64,000 nt of DNA from Nautilus pompilius (Eukaryota > Mollusca > Cephalopoda > Nautilida > Nautilidae): assembly GCA_018389105.1 (NCBI GenBank), contig JACATO010000309.1:1-64000 (forward strand), written 5' to 3'. The position numbers were made by a program, and so were the translations under genes. Positions within the stretch are counted from its first letter, which is position 1. Each line of letters begins with the position of its first letter. Below the pieces are notes generated by a model. That model was not told where the DNA came from. It saw only the letters and a program-made list of their open reading frames with translations, and ran no database searches. Shown here in pieces: positions 25,832 through 37,560 of the stretch.

Positions 25832-27108
25832 TAAATCCATTTTATATTTATAATTTCTTCGTTAAATATAATTTCCGTGTAGCGATAGATGATTGACTCG
25901 TGTATATTTTTCATTAAAAATATGATATTCTAAAAAAATTGCAAAATCTCATTTTGACCTGGTGGTCCACTTAATTAAATCAAACAAAACTAAGGTTAAT
26001 GGCCCAAAATTTCAGCATATGTAGGGCCTAGGAGTCTGTGTAAGATAACATTGACTCGTGACTTTGAATTTATATTCAGATACCTTGTATTAAAAAAGAG
26101 ACTGATGTTTGAATCTGAATACATTTCAGTCAATTGTCACATGATTCATTATGGTTATTAACACTTGTGTAATTTGAAGTTGCTTTTCCTCTCAAATATG
26201 CTGCTCAGTTACCTATCTTGATCGTACCTTTGCTGGCACTTTTGTTGTTGCATTCATTTGCATGGTTCGGATTGATTTTACTCCAAGATGCAGTTACTCT
26301 TTCTCAAACAGATTGAACTAATCGGAGTACCCCTAATTCATCTCAGGCTAAAGCCACAAACTATTGATATCTTAAAGACAATTAAACTACCGCCTCTTGA
26401 AGAATGGAATGTGATTAAAAGCTGTCTTCCATCAGAGGGATATTCACTATTACCAAAGCACAAACAAAAAAGAAAATGTGAAAATTTCTAATTGGTACAT
26501 TGTTTTAGGAACTACAAATAACAGAAATTTTTAGCTTTAAATCTTAGCTCAGCTGCATATTAAAAACAAAAAACATTTTCAAGTTTTGAAATTCTCAGTT
26601 TCTCTACATAATACGATATATAGTGTAGTTTACTACAAGGTAGGTCAGTCATTAAATTCAGTATTGAAAATAATAAAAATAAAAAAATCAAACAAAATTC
26701 TGATATCTGAAACAGAAACTCTGTATACCTTTCTAGCAGAAGGTAGTCTCGTGTTTACAGAGCATCCTTGGTAAAGTCAAACACCCAATACTCTTCTGAA
26801 CGCTGAGATTCATAGTAAAAAAAAATATGAATCTGCAAATTGTGCAATGGATTTGAGTGGCGACTTTTCATTTCCAGTCATTGCCAATCCATGTTCGATC
26901 GAATGGTATGGACAGTGAAGCACATGGCTGCCCATGAAAGCTTTCAGCAGTCTGTAGAGAGCAAAATTCTAATAGCCAGTGATGTTTTCTGCTATGGTAA
27001 CGAGCATGCTCAAGGATGACCCTCATTTGTTTAAGTAAAGGTATGGAAGAAGCAGTTTCAGCATTCAATAGCTGAAATGAAGAAATATCATTATTTTGCA
27101 TCAATAAA
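25832..27108 (+). repeat. Repeat R1, copy 2
   Basis: Second copy of the 1.27-kb repeat, inside intron 1. Here the plus-strand frame 26288-26491 (67 codons, with KQIELIGVPLIHLRLKPQTI) is open, while the same stretch is shifted by one base in the other two copies. The minus-strand frame 26868-27104 is kept. No domain was recognised on either strand. Confidence 0.75.
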
Positions 27109-27784
27109 ATAAGATCGAATCCAAGTCACCCAGGTTTTGAAGTTAGGATATCTTTTGTTTGCAAATTTGGAGAAGGCATCTTTATCTTTAGAAGGTAACG
27201 GCAGACTGCTCATATTCTAGTCTCTGCTTCTGTTATCTCAGTGTGGAATAAGATTAGAATTACATACTTTGAAAGTGCTTAGCTTGGCAATTATTAAGCT
27301 ACAAATATAGCTTTATGCATTAAATTACTTATTCGAATGCCTAATTTGGAACAAAAATAAGTCTTATCATTTTAAACAATATTTGAAATCTACATAACAG
27401 TTATCCTAGGAACTATATTTTTACAGCATTATCTGCCTTGGGCTTCATTTCCTGATGAATGAAATGTGGATGTCATCTGCTTAAAATGAATCATTTTGAT
27501 AAAAGTAACCTTGGTTGAGTCCTTTTTGTTGTTGTTTTGAACTTGTGTAAATTGGTTGCTACATATTTACCTACCTTTGGAAGGCCAGCTTTAATAGAAG
27601 AACAAAATTAACAATGGTGAGGGGCTGCATTTGAATTATTTAATGGTGCAGAATGAACAAGTTTTATAAATCATTAACACTATTTTGCTGTATAGAGAAA
27701 TAAGTGAGAGAGAGAGACCATGAGGTATAATGGAAAAGATTTCTGACTGAATTTATTGTGCTAATATCCTGCCTGAATATTTAC

Positions 27785-28140
27785 AGGGTACCCTTGAGAG
27801 TAGTCACTTTCCACATGTATGCACTTAATCCAGTGGTTCCATGTATTTTTCCAATGTCTGATGCAGAGTATCTTCCATATTTACAATAATCATAGACACA
27901 TGGTTAAGTCTCCCCTTCAAGTTATACTTTATTTTGGGAAGCGCAAAAGATCCCATGGTGCCAAGTTCAGTGAACAGGTTGGAGATGCAATAATAGGAAT
28001 GCAATATTTGGCCAAAGGAATGATTTACTGAGTGTTGCATTGTCTTTACTTTTAGTCTCTCCTGCCTTACTTTCTATGATTTTGGTGATGATAGTGTTTT
28101 CCATTGAAAGAACTGATTCATTGTTTCTGGATCACAGCCA
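27785..28140 (-). mobile_element. Mariner transposase remnant (left copy)
   Basis: The minus strand reads GCDPETMNQFFQWKTLSSPK and later LAPWDLLRFPKIKYNLKGR, then NMEDTLHQTLEKYMEPLDS. These are the mariner blocks Y-D-P-E-T-K-x-x-S-x-Q-W-K, S-P-D-L-A-P-x-D-F-x-L-F-P-K-x-K-x-x-L-K-G-R and the C-terminal helix. Frame breaks are present. The same remnant occurs inverted at 60805-61165, so it entered before the B duplication. Confidence 0.75.
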
Positions 28141-28635
28141 CAAGCCCAAGTACCAATGCTTGTTATGATGTTCTGAAGAATTCCGTACAATTTCCTGTCT
28201 GCCATTTAAAATCCTGGTGTAAGGATGCAATGTTCTTTTAACATGCTTATTGAGAAAGCACAAAGAGACTTGGCAGATAGATAAAGTATTATCTAAGTCT
28301 GTGATATTTGACTTTTGGATATTGACTTATTATTCCCTAACATTCATCAAAATTTGGTTGATGCTCACCTGCCATCTTGAGATATGCCAGTCACTTCTGG
28401 TATGCCTGTATGCTGCTACACTTATAACACATGACTAGTTCAGAATTATGCAATTTTGCTCCAGGTGTTGTATTATCATAACTATGGCTACATTGAGACT
28501 TCATATATCACATTTCAGTTATTGATATTTCTGCACAAAATTCCATCTATGAACGTTTTGTTCACAGCTTTTATATAAATTACTTTTGTTTGAAGATATC
28601 TTTATTCAATGTTTACCTTTTTACCTTGGTTGCAG

Positions 28636-28693
28636 TGTTGGACAGTACCATATTCGATGTGGCTTCTGTTTTTGAGCATATTTTCATTTTCTG
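28636..28693 (+). CDS. Ig-superfamily gene, left copy, exon 2 (signal peptide)
   Basis: A 58-nt exon between excellent sites (ttaccttggttgcag and TTCTG|gtaagt), phase 0 to 1. It reads CWTVPYSMWLLFLSIFSFSG. From the internal methionine (28657), MWLLFLSIFSFSG is a typical signal-peptide core. The exon is conserved in the right copy (60324-60381), with V-to-A and Y-to-S changes before the methionine and no change after it. That pattern agrees with translation starting at the internal methionine, although two changes are little evidence. Confidence 0.7.
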
Positions 28694-28863
28694 GTAAGTA
28701 ATAGAATGTTTGATTTTTAATGCAATAAACTTTTAGAGTCAGTTATTGTATGAAACATGCAAACATCTTTTGATTAGGTAGGAAGTATCCAGTAACTACT
28801 GAAGGATAATATAAAGCCAAGTTTTTGTTTGTAAAAGGAAGTGGAATTCATTTACTTGATATA

Positions 28864-29092
28864 CAGGGTGTCCGAAAATTACTATACAGTCTTACAAGTT
28901 ACTGTCGTTGTTTCAATGCCGGTACGATGACATTTCTCAGTTTGTCCAGGTACCTTCTCCTGTAACAGTTCCGTCGAAGAACTGTGGACCCACAATTCCA
29001 TCAGACGATATTCCTGCCCGACAGTTATTCAGGCTGGTCAATTGGGACGTGATCGTAAACTGGTAAGACTGTTAGTAACTTACGGCACCCTG
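28864..29092. mobile_element. 229-bp MITE of Tc1/mariner type with TA target duplication
   Basis: Left end CAGGGTGTCCGAAAATTACT; the right end in reverse complement begins CAGGGTGCCGTAAGTTACTA. Both continue with ACAGTCTTAC, giving imperfect inverted repeats of roughly 40 bp. TA flanks both sides. The right arm has the empty site (GATATACTTTCTGAG, near 60150), so the insertion followed the B duplication or was lost precisely from the other copy. It encodes nothing. Confidence 0.85.
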
Positions 29093-31271
29093 TACTTTGA
29101 GAATAATATTTCAAATTCATTTCCATTCCTTCTTAAAAGAGTTTAGTGTTGTGACATTCTCTGCTGAATACCGCCTTTTGGATAAACTCACAAACTGCTT
29201 TTAATTGTACGTGTTAGAATTTTATTTAAGATCCTATTTCATTGTAAAATACATGGAGTAAATAGTAATTTAGAAAATTGTGTAGTTTAGCATACTTTAT
29301 TAAAATTAATGAACTGGTGGTAACACTGTTTTGTGCCTCAATCTATAAATATATAAAATCTTATTACAATTAAATAAAAATTTATGTAAATGAGAATTAA
29401 ATCATCTTTTCTTTTGGATATTACACAAAGGTTTTGGAATTTTTTAGAATTCTATTATCAGCTCTGATATCAGCAACATATATATATATATTTGTGAAAC
29501 AAAAAATAAATAATTGAACATTAAAATATAATTTTTATGGTTTTATTGGAAGATGGAAGTAGTAAAGAAATTACTAGAGTTGAGCAAAATGTGATACATT
29601 TACTTTACATATAATTTACAGTCATCATATTAAAGTAAACATAACTGTAAAGGTTTGTAGAGGAGATATCGTAGATTATGATGAAAATTATTTAATATGT
29701 AATGATAAAGGAAAACCATACTAATGAAATAACTGTTTTGGCATTTAAATCATTACCTTTTTCCTCAGGAAGTAAAGGTTTTGACTCAAACTCCAAATTG
29801 ACTAAATTATTGACAATCATTGAAATTGCTTTGATAATTTAAAAAAAAAAAGAAATTTTCTGAAATAAACTGTAAAATTATTCATTTGAATCAGACTACA
29901 TGGATTATTTCTAGGAATGTTTATTAATTAGGTGAGCATTTCCCTGTTAATGCATCGCAACCAGAGATCTGCTGAGCGTGTTGATTTTTGTGTTGGCCTA
30001 GGTGCAAATACAATATGTCAGATAACTTAATAAAAGAAAGTTGGAGTTGAATTTCTTAATTTGAGTGTGCTGTATTATCTCACAATTAGAATGTTGAAGA
30101 TAGATAAAACTGACACGTTTGGCTTTCTAAAGTATGAGATTCAATAATACAAACGATAGAGATGTTCTGATGATTGATAATGTGATGCAGTGAAATAAAA
30201 TAGACACTGGGTTTTGATACCTGAACCATGTAGTATATTTTACAAATATTGCTCTCTGATTATAAACATGTTTCAAAGTTATTCTAACACCTCATTTATC
30301 TGGAAGATTGTTCCACAAAGTAGTGAAATGATATGCACAGACAGCTTGTTATTATTTGTGAGCATAGAAATACTATTGGCAGCAATGTGTTGTGACGGTA
30401 TTACGAAGGACTTGGCATTGTTCTGACTGGTTCATAACAATGTGACCCCTCCACCCCCCACAAATAATTTAGCTTTTGCTCCTAAGTGGAAAAGTGCTGA
30501 ATGAAAACTGGCTTAAAGTTGGTAGCTATAGTTAGTGGTTAAATGAACAATTAAAAACTTGCTTTTGAAGGAAAAAAGGATGATTAATACAGGGAGGTTG
30601 TGGCAATTCATATTGAAATGACAAATTGAAAAGAGCAGCAGCACGTACAGCTTGTAGATATAATGAGAGTCATTTCAGCGATGTAAGCTGCACGTGTTAA
30701 TATTTTGTGTTGCATACAGAATGTAAATAAATTGCATGTAAATATTTTTGAAATTGTTTTATTACTTCTATTAAGTAATCTGTGTTCTGAAATTTTTTCT
30801 TTCTTTTAAATATATTAGCACCACTTCATGGTTTTAGTATTTAACGAACAGGAAACAGTTTACATTTAAATCTGTTAGAGAAGTGGTGGCATAGAATGAA
30901 ATGAAAAATAGCAGAAAAAGTAACCAGAAACTGGGCACAACAATTGGGATTTGATATCAGGAATTATACTAGTCCAGTCAGATAACAGGCTTTGAGGTGG
31001 TGGCTTCTGCCAATAAATCCATACTTTATACAAGTGTACCAGAATAAAACATATTGCTCAGAAAGAAGATAAATGTGCTTTTTTTACTTTTTTTTTAATA
31101 CATTTATTTCTGGTGAAAACATGGATTTTCTTTACTTTTAATCTTAAATCTTTTAAAAATAATCTTAAAAACCTGTATTTGTTGGTGTTTCTTGTTTGGT
31201 TCTAAATAGGTGACTGATCATTAATGAACATTGCACACAGTTATTGATGTTACACTTTTAAGGGATGAAGA

Positions 31272-31289
31272 ACACACACACACACACAA
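31272..31289. repeat. Short (CA)n microsatellite
   Basis: A run of about nine CA units just upstream of Ig exon 3. Confidence 0.9.
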
Positions 31290-31368
31290 GCCATTTCTAT
31301 TTATTTTTAGCCACCATTAGACATCTTCCTGCAAATATTTATGCTGTTTTAATTCTTTATTTTTTAAG

Positions 31369-31647
31369 GAGCAGCTACCTTGACTGGGCCAAAAAATGTG
31401 TTAGAGAACAAACCCGTGACATTGACTTGCAAATATACCTCTACCTTTACTTTGGAATGGTTTAGAAATAGCAGATCTTTTATAGCATGCATTGTAACTA
31501 GTTCATGTAGTTCTGTGTCTGGCTACAAATCAACAATAAATAAGACAACATCAGTGGTGCATATAGAATCAGTTACCATTGCTGACAGGTGCTGGAAATG
31601 TAAGCTTGACCGTGATACATCACCAGAATTGTGTTTGAATGTAGAGA
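31369..31647 (+). CDS. Ig-superfamily gene, left copy, exon 3 (first Ig domain)
   Basis: A 279-nt exon, phase 1 to 1, the usual phase for a one-exon Ig domain. The acceptor is tttttaag and the donor is perfect: GAGA|gtaagt. It reads G (split), then AATLTGPKNVLENKPVTLTC, KYTSTFTLEWF and so on to ESVTIADRCWKCKLDRDTS and ELCLNVE. The first-strand cysteine (VTLTC), the core tryptophan (LEWF) and the last cysteine in a D-x-x-W-x-C context mark an Ig fold. Extra cysteines (FIACIVTSSCSS) may add disulfides. The N-x-T site in NKTTS could be glycosylated. With a signal peptide before it, this is extracellular. Family membership beyond Ig cannot be told. The exon is missing from the right copy. Confidence 0.85.
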
Positions 31648-32624
31648 GTAAGTATCATTTCTATTATCTTTTTAACAAGTAAAAACAATTTTTTTATTGT
31701 AAATGTAAATAATTTTGAGGTTACTTTAAGATTGATTTTAAAAACAGAAGAAAAATGTTTGCTCAAACTGGATAGATCACAAATTATTTTGGTACATTCA
31801 GTTAGAATTTTTTATATTCTGATAAATTAAGAATTCCAAACTGAAATTTAGTTTATCAGACTGTTAATTATCATGAAGGAACTTGATCACATGTGCTTAT
31901 TTACTCTTTTCATTATTATTAATATTGTTGTTGTTGTTAAAATTGCTGAACCTGGAAAAAGTACTCGAGTTAAAATTCAGTGTTGATTATTTTTTTTTTA
32001 TTTGTACCCAATTGAACAATTAAAATTTTTGTCAAAATCAGGCAGAATAAGTTTGTTTGTTTTGTTTTTTCTGCTAATGGAAGCAGAATTTTCTGAAGAT
32101 GTTTTGTGACCAGTGGTAAGAGAGATCAATGCAGTTGACAGTGGGTCTTCAAGATTTCCATTTGTCTGAAGTGACCTCTGAGTACAGAAAATCTCTGAAA
32201 ACTGCATTTGATCTAAACAGCTGTAAATCTGACCAGTTTTTCCCACCAAAGAACTTGCTAAATAACATATTACTAGAATCAAAACTGATTACACACGAAT
32301 CTATTGGTAAGCAGAGGTCTGCTACAAATGAAATAGCGTTTTACCTACCAAATTGATCCTTTAAAGGACTTTTTCTCTGGTTGATATATGTGAAAGGTTG
32401 GGAAATAAATATGGGTTCAAAACCAATTTCAGCAATAAGAGAATAAAACCTGTAAATTCCAAGCTTTCTATATTTCATACCTTTTTGAAATATTTATTTT
32501 AAAATAAACTGATGTAACTTAATTGTTCTCTTTTCCTTTATTTACATTTTCATATTTCTTTTTCCTCATCAAATTCAAAAACTAATTTAGTGGGAAATGA
32601 ATTATTTTAATTAATCTTTTGCAG

Positions 32625-32735
32625 AACTTGGCCATAATATCACGTTAAGTGGAAAAAACACTTGATCCTGATTCACTGACTGCTTGGATCGATTGTTCAA
32701 ACCCTTATTACAAAAATGTAGCATGTTATTATAAA
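32625..32735 (+). CDS. Ig-superfamily gene, left copy, exon 4 (first half of second Ig domain)
   Basis: Acceptor ttaatcttttgcag and donor TAAA|gtaagt are both strong. The start frame reads LGHNITLSGK. The end frame reads LDPDSLTAWIDCSNPYYKNV and ACYYK. The two frames differ by one base at an A6 run. With one A fewer, the whole exon is open and enters exon 5 in phase 0. The Ig cues are the N-I-T site, W-I-D-C for the first cysteine, and the following aromatic strand. The one-base offset may be a real lesion or a homopolymer reading error. The exon is absent from the right copy, so no comparison is possible within the window. Confidence 0.6.
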
Positions 32736-35700
32736 GTAAGTGCCTTTTTAAATTCTGTTTTATGGTATTATTATGAAAAAAGGATCCATTTTTCATGTTG
32801 TTGTATGGTTATGTAAGTATAACAAATTTATAGAAAACAGCATGTTTGCTGTAGAGAGATGGAGACGTAGTTGAGAACGTTAATTCTAGATTAGTTGAGC
32901 TTTTCACAGTCTGGTGTACAGCCTCACCAGAATATTTCCTAAACGTTTTGAGTGAAACCCTCTTAATGATGCAGTGTTCATTCTTAGGTATCCTTAATCG
33001 TGCAAGTTTACTGGGAGGTTACAGAGTGAAGGGTTAAAATTATTTAAATTTTTAAATCATTAAATATTTAATTTAAAATATACCAGTGTAAAGATGGAAA
33101 CACCTTAATTGCTTTTGTCCCTTGCTTCATTAGTAAATATCTGACGATTAAAATATCCTATAAATGGCCATTCTTCAGGCTGTGGAACGCTAGCCAGCAT
33201 CAGGTCACATATCACACATCGCTTTACTTTTTTGTGACAAGTTGTTGACCAAACTCATATAAAAGTAGCATCTTATGTAGGAGAAGTTGAGCTTTCATCT
33301 AGTACCATTTTTAAGAATGATTGTTTACTTGTGGGCTGAGATATACAATTAATCATATGGTGAATTTTCAAACATTTTTTATGCATTTGCTATTTAAAAA
33401 TACTCATACAAATGTGGTATCAAAATAATCATCAGTGAATAAATGTCTATTCAAGGAAACACAAACATGCATTGTAAAAGACCATCCTACCCCCATGTGG
33501 CTGAGACAGAAAAGTTGCCTGTCAGAGGAGCTAGAACAGCAACAATCATTCTTAGATTATTTATGCCAAGGCAGATCAGTCCAAAATGTTTCATCATTAA
33601 TAAATTGGTGATGCGATGACTTTAATGAACTGTGAATATTATTTCCTTTATACATTGAAAAGCTGGTTAATAGAAAAGAAGAAACTTCAGTGCTTTAGTT
33701 TGAATTGGAGTTGATGAAAGATTTATATCTATCATATTTTAAATCCTAAACCTATTGACATTCCTTCAGTGAAATAAATAACAACAAATTATATACTCAT
33801 TTGATTAAAGTGATTTTTTTTAGCCTCGATAGATTCTGTTTGTTACCTCTTTACTACTGTTAAATTTCTGTGGATTTTTTTAGAGCGGAAGCTGGTCTGT
33901 ATTTTACTTATGGATTTAATACATTTGCTTGCTCTATAATAATTTTATATTTTGAAATTATAGTTACTAAGTGATTTATATCTACCTTTTTTGTAAATAA
34001 TATTTCAAATATACTGAGCCAATTTATGAGCAAATAAATTGGAAAATGTTGGCAACTGTGTAACAACTAATGTTTGACCTGGATGTGATGGTCTGTGGTC
34101 TTCATGAAGAAAAGCATCAGGGAAATGTGCAGCAATGAATTTGTGATTTTTCGCAGTTTGTACAGCCAATTGACTAATTAGAGAAGGCATCTTGGATTTT
34201 TACAAAACTTTACTTGAGAAGGTGATTAACATTTTTTCCAAATCAAGGTAAGTGTGTTCACCAAGCAGTTTGCAATAACTATCTCTTTACTGAGCAATCT
34301 GAGAGAAGAATTGCTGTAGAAATGCCTCAAGCAGTCAGTCAGTCAACAAGGCAAGTTGCAGGACTGCGAAAATATCACCATGCCACCATTGTTCATCTGC
34401 AGGGTGGTTATGCATATTAAAGCAGGTTAAACTTGCAACTCTGCACACACCAGACAACAATTGGTTAACTGTTACACAAGCCTGATAATCATCAGGCTCC
34501 TGATAGCAACAGTTATGGCAGAGCAGTAGTTCAAGGTAGCTGGATTGGGTAACCAGTTAATTGAGATATAATTGTCTGCAAGACTTTACATAGTGGACCC
34601 ATTTTTACCAAGCATACAGCAGCAAAGGCAATTTTCTTGACTAATGTGAAGGGTCAACATTGAAAAATAATTGGGGTTGTGTATGTGCTGGGCTGGTCAC
34701 ACTTAACTACTCAGTAATTTAAACATGAAGTTTCTTCTCCATTTTTGGCAAACAGCACTTTGAACCTTTTGTAGTAGGGCAGTAAGCATGCTCACACTGA
34801 GAGGATGTTTTATTCCTTTAAGAACAGAAAATTGCTATCATTCCATGGCCGGCAATCTTTTTGGATATGACATCAACAGCATTCCTGTGATGTGTTATGA
34901 TGCCAAGTTTATTGTCAAGGCCCTGTCCATATTTCTAAGAACATTCAGAAGATTTACAGACTCAGTAAGACAGCACTGTGGCCTTTGTGGTAAACAACAG
35001 AGAACGGGCTCAGTATTGGCACTTGTTGGCATGGTTGTCTGATGTGGCAATTTTTTTCTCTCAGTGGAATAAAACTTCCTTTATTTAATATTACAAGACA
35101 AAACTTCTAGTCTTCAGGTCAATTTAAAATGTGAAGATAATGAGGTAAAAACTATTACTGAAAAGCAAAAGAACTTTCTCAATTACAGAGACTTAAATAC
35201 AAAAATCAACTTCCAGACTGAACTAGCATCGTTAGTAAATATGGCTGCTGTCGTGGTCACACACACAGGAAATCTAATCAAAACACCCTCTCTCCTTGCC
35301 AGTACCAGGTGAGGTAAATTTGAGTTATGGTTAAAGCTAAATTCTCACAAATATATCAGCCATTTGTTTTTCCATTTATCTTTTGTATTTAGAAAATAAT
35401 TCCAGACTTTGTGAGGTTTATTTACTACAGAAGTATTTTGTTCTTTGTATTCATCACTTTGATAGTTAGTTAAAGGGTTTAGTTAATTTTAATATTTAAA
35501 AATAATCATAAAATCGTGTTGATTTTCACAGTTTTGCCACTTTTAGTAGAGATTGTTAAGTTTTTCTTTGTTGTTTTCTCTTCAGTTATACTTGTTTCAC
35601 GATATTGTCAGCGTTCTTCTAATTCGTCACAGCATACTACTTTGAAAAAGTAAAATTTTTAAAATCAAAAGCATTCTCAGTGGCTTGGACACACACACAC

Positions 35701-35978
35701 ACACACACACATTTCCGAATCTGAAATTTTACAATCTGCTAAATGGTTTTATTAACCATTGGACCTACCCCAATTTATGGCAAAATAATACATAGAAAAT
35801 TTAAAAGTTGTAGAAATAAAAAGAAATTATGTAAAAATACAAGAGCTTCAGCTTTTAGAATTAGGCAGTAAACTGTGTAAAAGACCAAATTGTTTTGTTT
35901 TCTTCTGTTGTATTTCTTTAAATGTAGATTTTGTTACATTTATACTGTAAAAATAATCATCTTTTTTGTTTTTTCCAG

Positions 35979-36191
35979 AATAAAACTACCACTAAAGAAT
36001 TTGCTCATGTAATATCTAAGCCTGTGTCAAAATGTTCATCTCCTGTTTTCAAAAAGACACTGGTAACTATAAATGTCACAGCTCAACAGCTACTCTCATC
36101 AAGAAATTATTCTGCTTACTGTAAAGCAACCTTTGGTGGGTCTGAGGCTGATCAAACACTGCACGCAATGAAATAACATTTTGGATAGCTG
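35979..36191 (+). CDS. Ig-superfamily gene, left copy, exon 5 (second half of second Ig domain)
   Basis: A 213-nt exon with acceptor ttttttccag and donor AGCTG|gtaagt. From phase 0 it reads NKTTTKEFAHVISKPVSKCS, then TLVTINVTAQQLLSSRNYSA and YCKATFGGSEADQTL. NYSAYC is the closing Ig cysteine motif; NVT and NYS are possible glycosylation sites. Just after QTL this copy is one base shorter than the right copy and meets a stop within a few codons. The right copy stays open to the donor. The rest of the exon differs by one base in about 185. The short form may be a damaged allele or an assembly error. Confidence 0.75.
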
Positions 36192-36943
36192 GTAAGTCAG
36201 TCATTCATTTTTACTTAAAATCTATTTTCTGTTAAATGAAACTTGTAAATACAATTTTTTAACTTGCTTGAAGATAAAGCATGAAGACTATCCATTTTGT
36301 AATGCAAACTATTGCCGTGTTGTTTTGTTTCCTAATTATTAAGAGGTTCAACAAATTTCTTGTGAGTTACTATTTGCTACAAACACTTGGTAATGACACA
36401 TTCATAGATGTAGGTGTTTGATTTGAAATCTCTTAATTTCAATTTAAACTGTGCATGAATTATTTTTGGTTTGTTCTCAATCATTTTTATTAAAAACCAA
36501 ATATACTTACAGCGCGTAGTTTGACATGAATTTGGTTTAAGAATGACATTGTAATATGAGAGTTTGGTAAAATCCAGAGTTCTGATAGATGGTTATTGGA
36601 AGATTTCCTTTTAAGTATACACACCGTAAATACTTGGAATTGTGCATGTTTGCTTTATATAGATGTTTAGTTTCGAAAACTTTATATAAAAAAATATTTT
36701 TTAATTAGTGATGAGAACTATCCATTTATTGCTCTGTTACTGATTAGGTGGAAGGCAGAGAGTGTAGCCTTGTTGATGGTTCATTCATTCCCTGCAGAAA
36801 ATTGCCAAATGAAATTGTTTTCTAATTATTTTTCTCAAAGAAAAAAAAATGTAAGAGAGAAACATGCAAAGAAAAATAAGGAAATAATTTATGGACTAAT
36901 GAAAACATTAATTGTTTTCTCTTTTTCACTCTTTCTCACCCAG

Positions 36944-36998
36944 ATGGAGGAAGCCAGGTGGCCTTCAGTCTTCAGGATGCCTTTAACCTCAGAGGTCA
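36944..36998 (+). CDS. Ig-superfamily gene, left copy, possible exon 6
   Basis: Acceptor ctttctcacccag, then in the phase carried from exon 5: D (split), GGSQVAFSLQDAFNLRG, ending at a mediocre donor AGAG|gtcagg. If it is not spliced there, the frame runs on (QAYTLVLVLN) to a TAA near 37070. The matching place in the right copy keeps FSLQD and NLKGQSYTLVLVLN but differs by indels at the exon start, which argues against a strongly conserved exon. No transmembrane or cytoplasmic exon for this gene was found, so its 3' end is unknown. Confidence 0.3.
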
Positions 36999-37359
36999 GG
37001 CTTATACTCTTGTGCTAGTTTTGAACTGCCTCCAACTTTGTGGAGTATTTGATATGCACCATAATTATATTTAATGTCAGCAACATTTACTTTTTCTTTT
37101 CTTCTACATTGGCATATCTGTTTAGTAAAACAACCAGCAGCGATAGATTATTTTCCATGGATTAATTGTAATATCTGGTCATCTTTTCATCTAACAGCTT
37201 GGTTTATGCTGTTGAGTTGAGATATGTATATTAACTGCCTAAGAATAAAATTGTTTGTCCCTGAATATATCCCTATACCATAACAAAATGTCATTGTGTA
37301 GTTCACTAGAAATGTAGGTTTATATTACTTCAGTAATAAAATTAATTCTCAAGTAGGTT

Positions 37360-37560
37360 TCCAAGTGGTCTGGTGGCCAGTCTATTGGACTGATAAGGCT
37401 GATGGCCTGAGTTCAAATCTTGATCAGGGTCGGTCGGCTGGGTTTTATGTACCTTCGTGGTTTCTTCTCTTCACCAGTTGGCCACTTGGGTTTTCCACTA
37501 AATTTGGTTTTTGATTGCAGAAGAATTCTGATAGGGACTTTTGCCTGTGGTCCAATGAGA
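37360..37560 (+). repeat. tRNA-derived SINE (left copy)
   Basis: AAGTGGTCTGGTGG resembles a tRNA A box and GAGTTCAAATC at 37409-37419 a B box, about 35 bp apart, followed by an unrelated body. The anticodon region cannot fold as a tRNA, so this is a SINE head, not a gene. It is present in both B copies (right: 56200-56406). The 3' end was not determined; similarity between copies continues through the flanks. Confidence 0.6.

Larger units (their letters stand above)
21861..28635 (+). other. Intron 1 of the Ig gene
   Basis: About 6.8 kb, occupied by a Tc1 remnant (22250-22930), R1 copy 2 (25832-27108) and a mariner remnant (27785-28140). The parts 22931-24316 and 24317-25830 show no recognised element. 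From 24317 on it is duplicated in the right arm. Confidence 0.5.
24317..29140 (+). repeat. Block B, first part, repeated inverted at about 60125-64000
   Basis: Matches the minus strand of the right arm at about 97%. The left start is set only by the window end at 64000; the duplication probably continues upstream. It contains R1, a mariner remnant, Ig exon 2 and, in this copy only, a 229-bp MITE. At about 29140 the right arm jumps to sequence matching 34047. Confidence 0.85.
29141..34046 (+). other. 4.9-kb segment present only in the left copy; holds Ig exons 3 and 4
   Basis: Absent between the matching points in the right arm (near 60100-60112). Because it carries two exons in proper phase between exon 2 and exon 5, deletion from the right copy is more likely than insertion here. 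The break shows only a few bases of shared sequence, which suits end joining. The rest is AT-rich intron with no recognised element apart from a TATA microsatellite near 29480. Confidence 0.7.

Noticed and set aside
31265-31465. 66-codon frame overlapping Ig exon 3
   Set aside because: It reads through the CA microsatellite and is out of phase with the Ig domain frame, which has splice sites and conserved cysteines.
34788-35042. 84-codon frame with a near-identical partner at 59103-59300
   Set aside because: It lies inside the duplicated intron of the Ig gene. The similarity comes from the duplication, and no splice sites or domain support it.
37366-37419. A real tRNA gene
   Set aside because: A- and B-box-like sequences are present but the anticodon arm and acceptor stem do not fold, and the unit continues into a SINE body.
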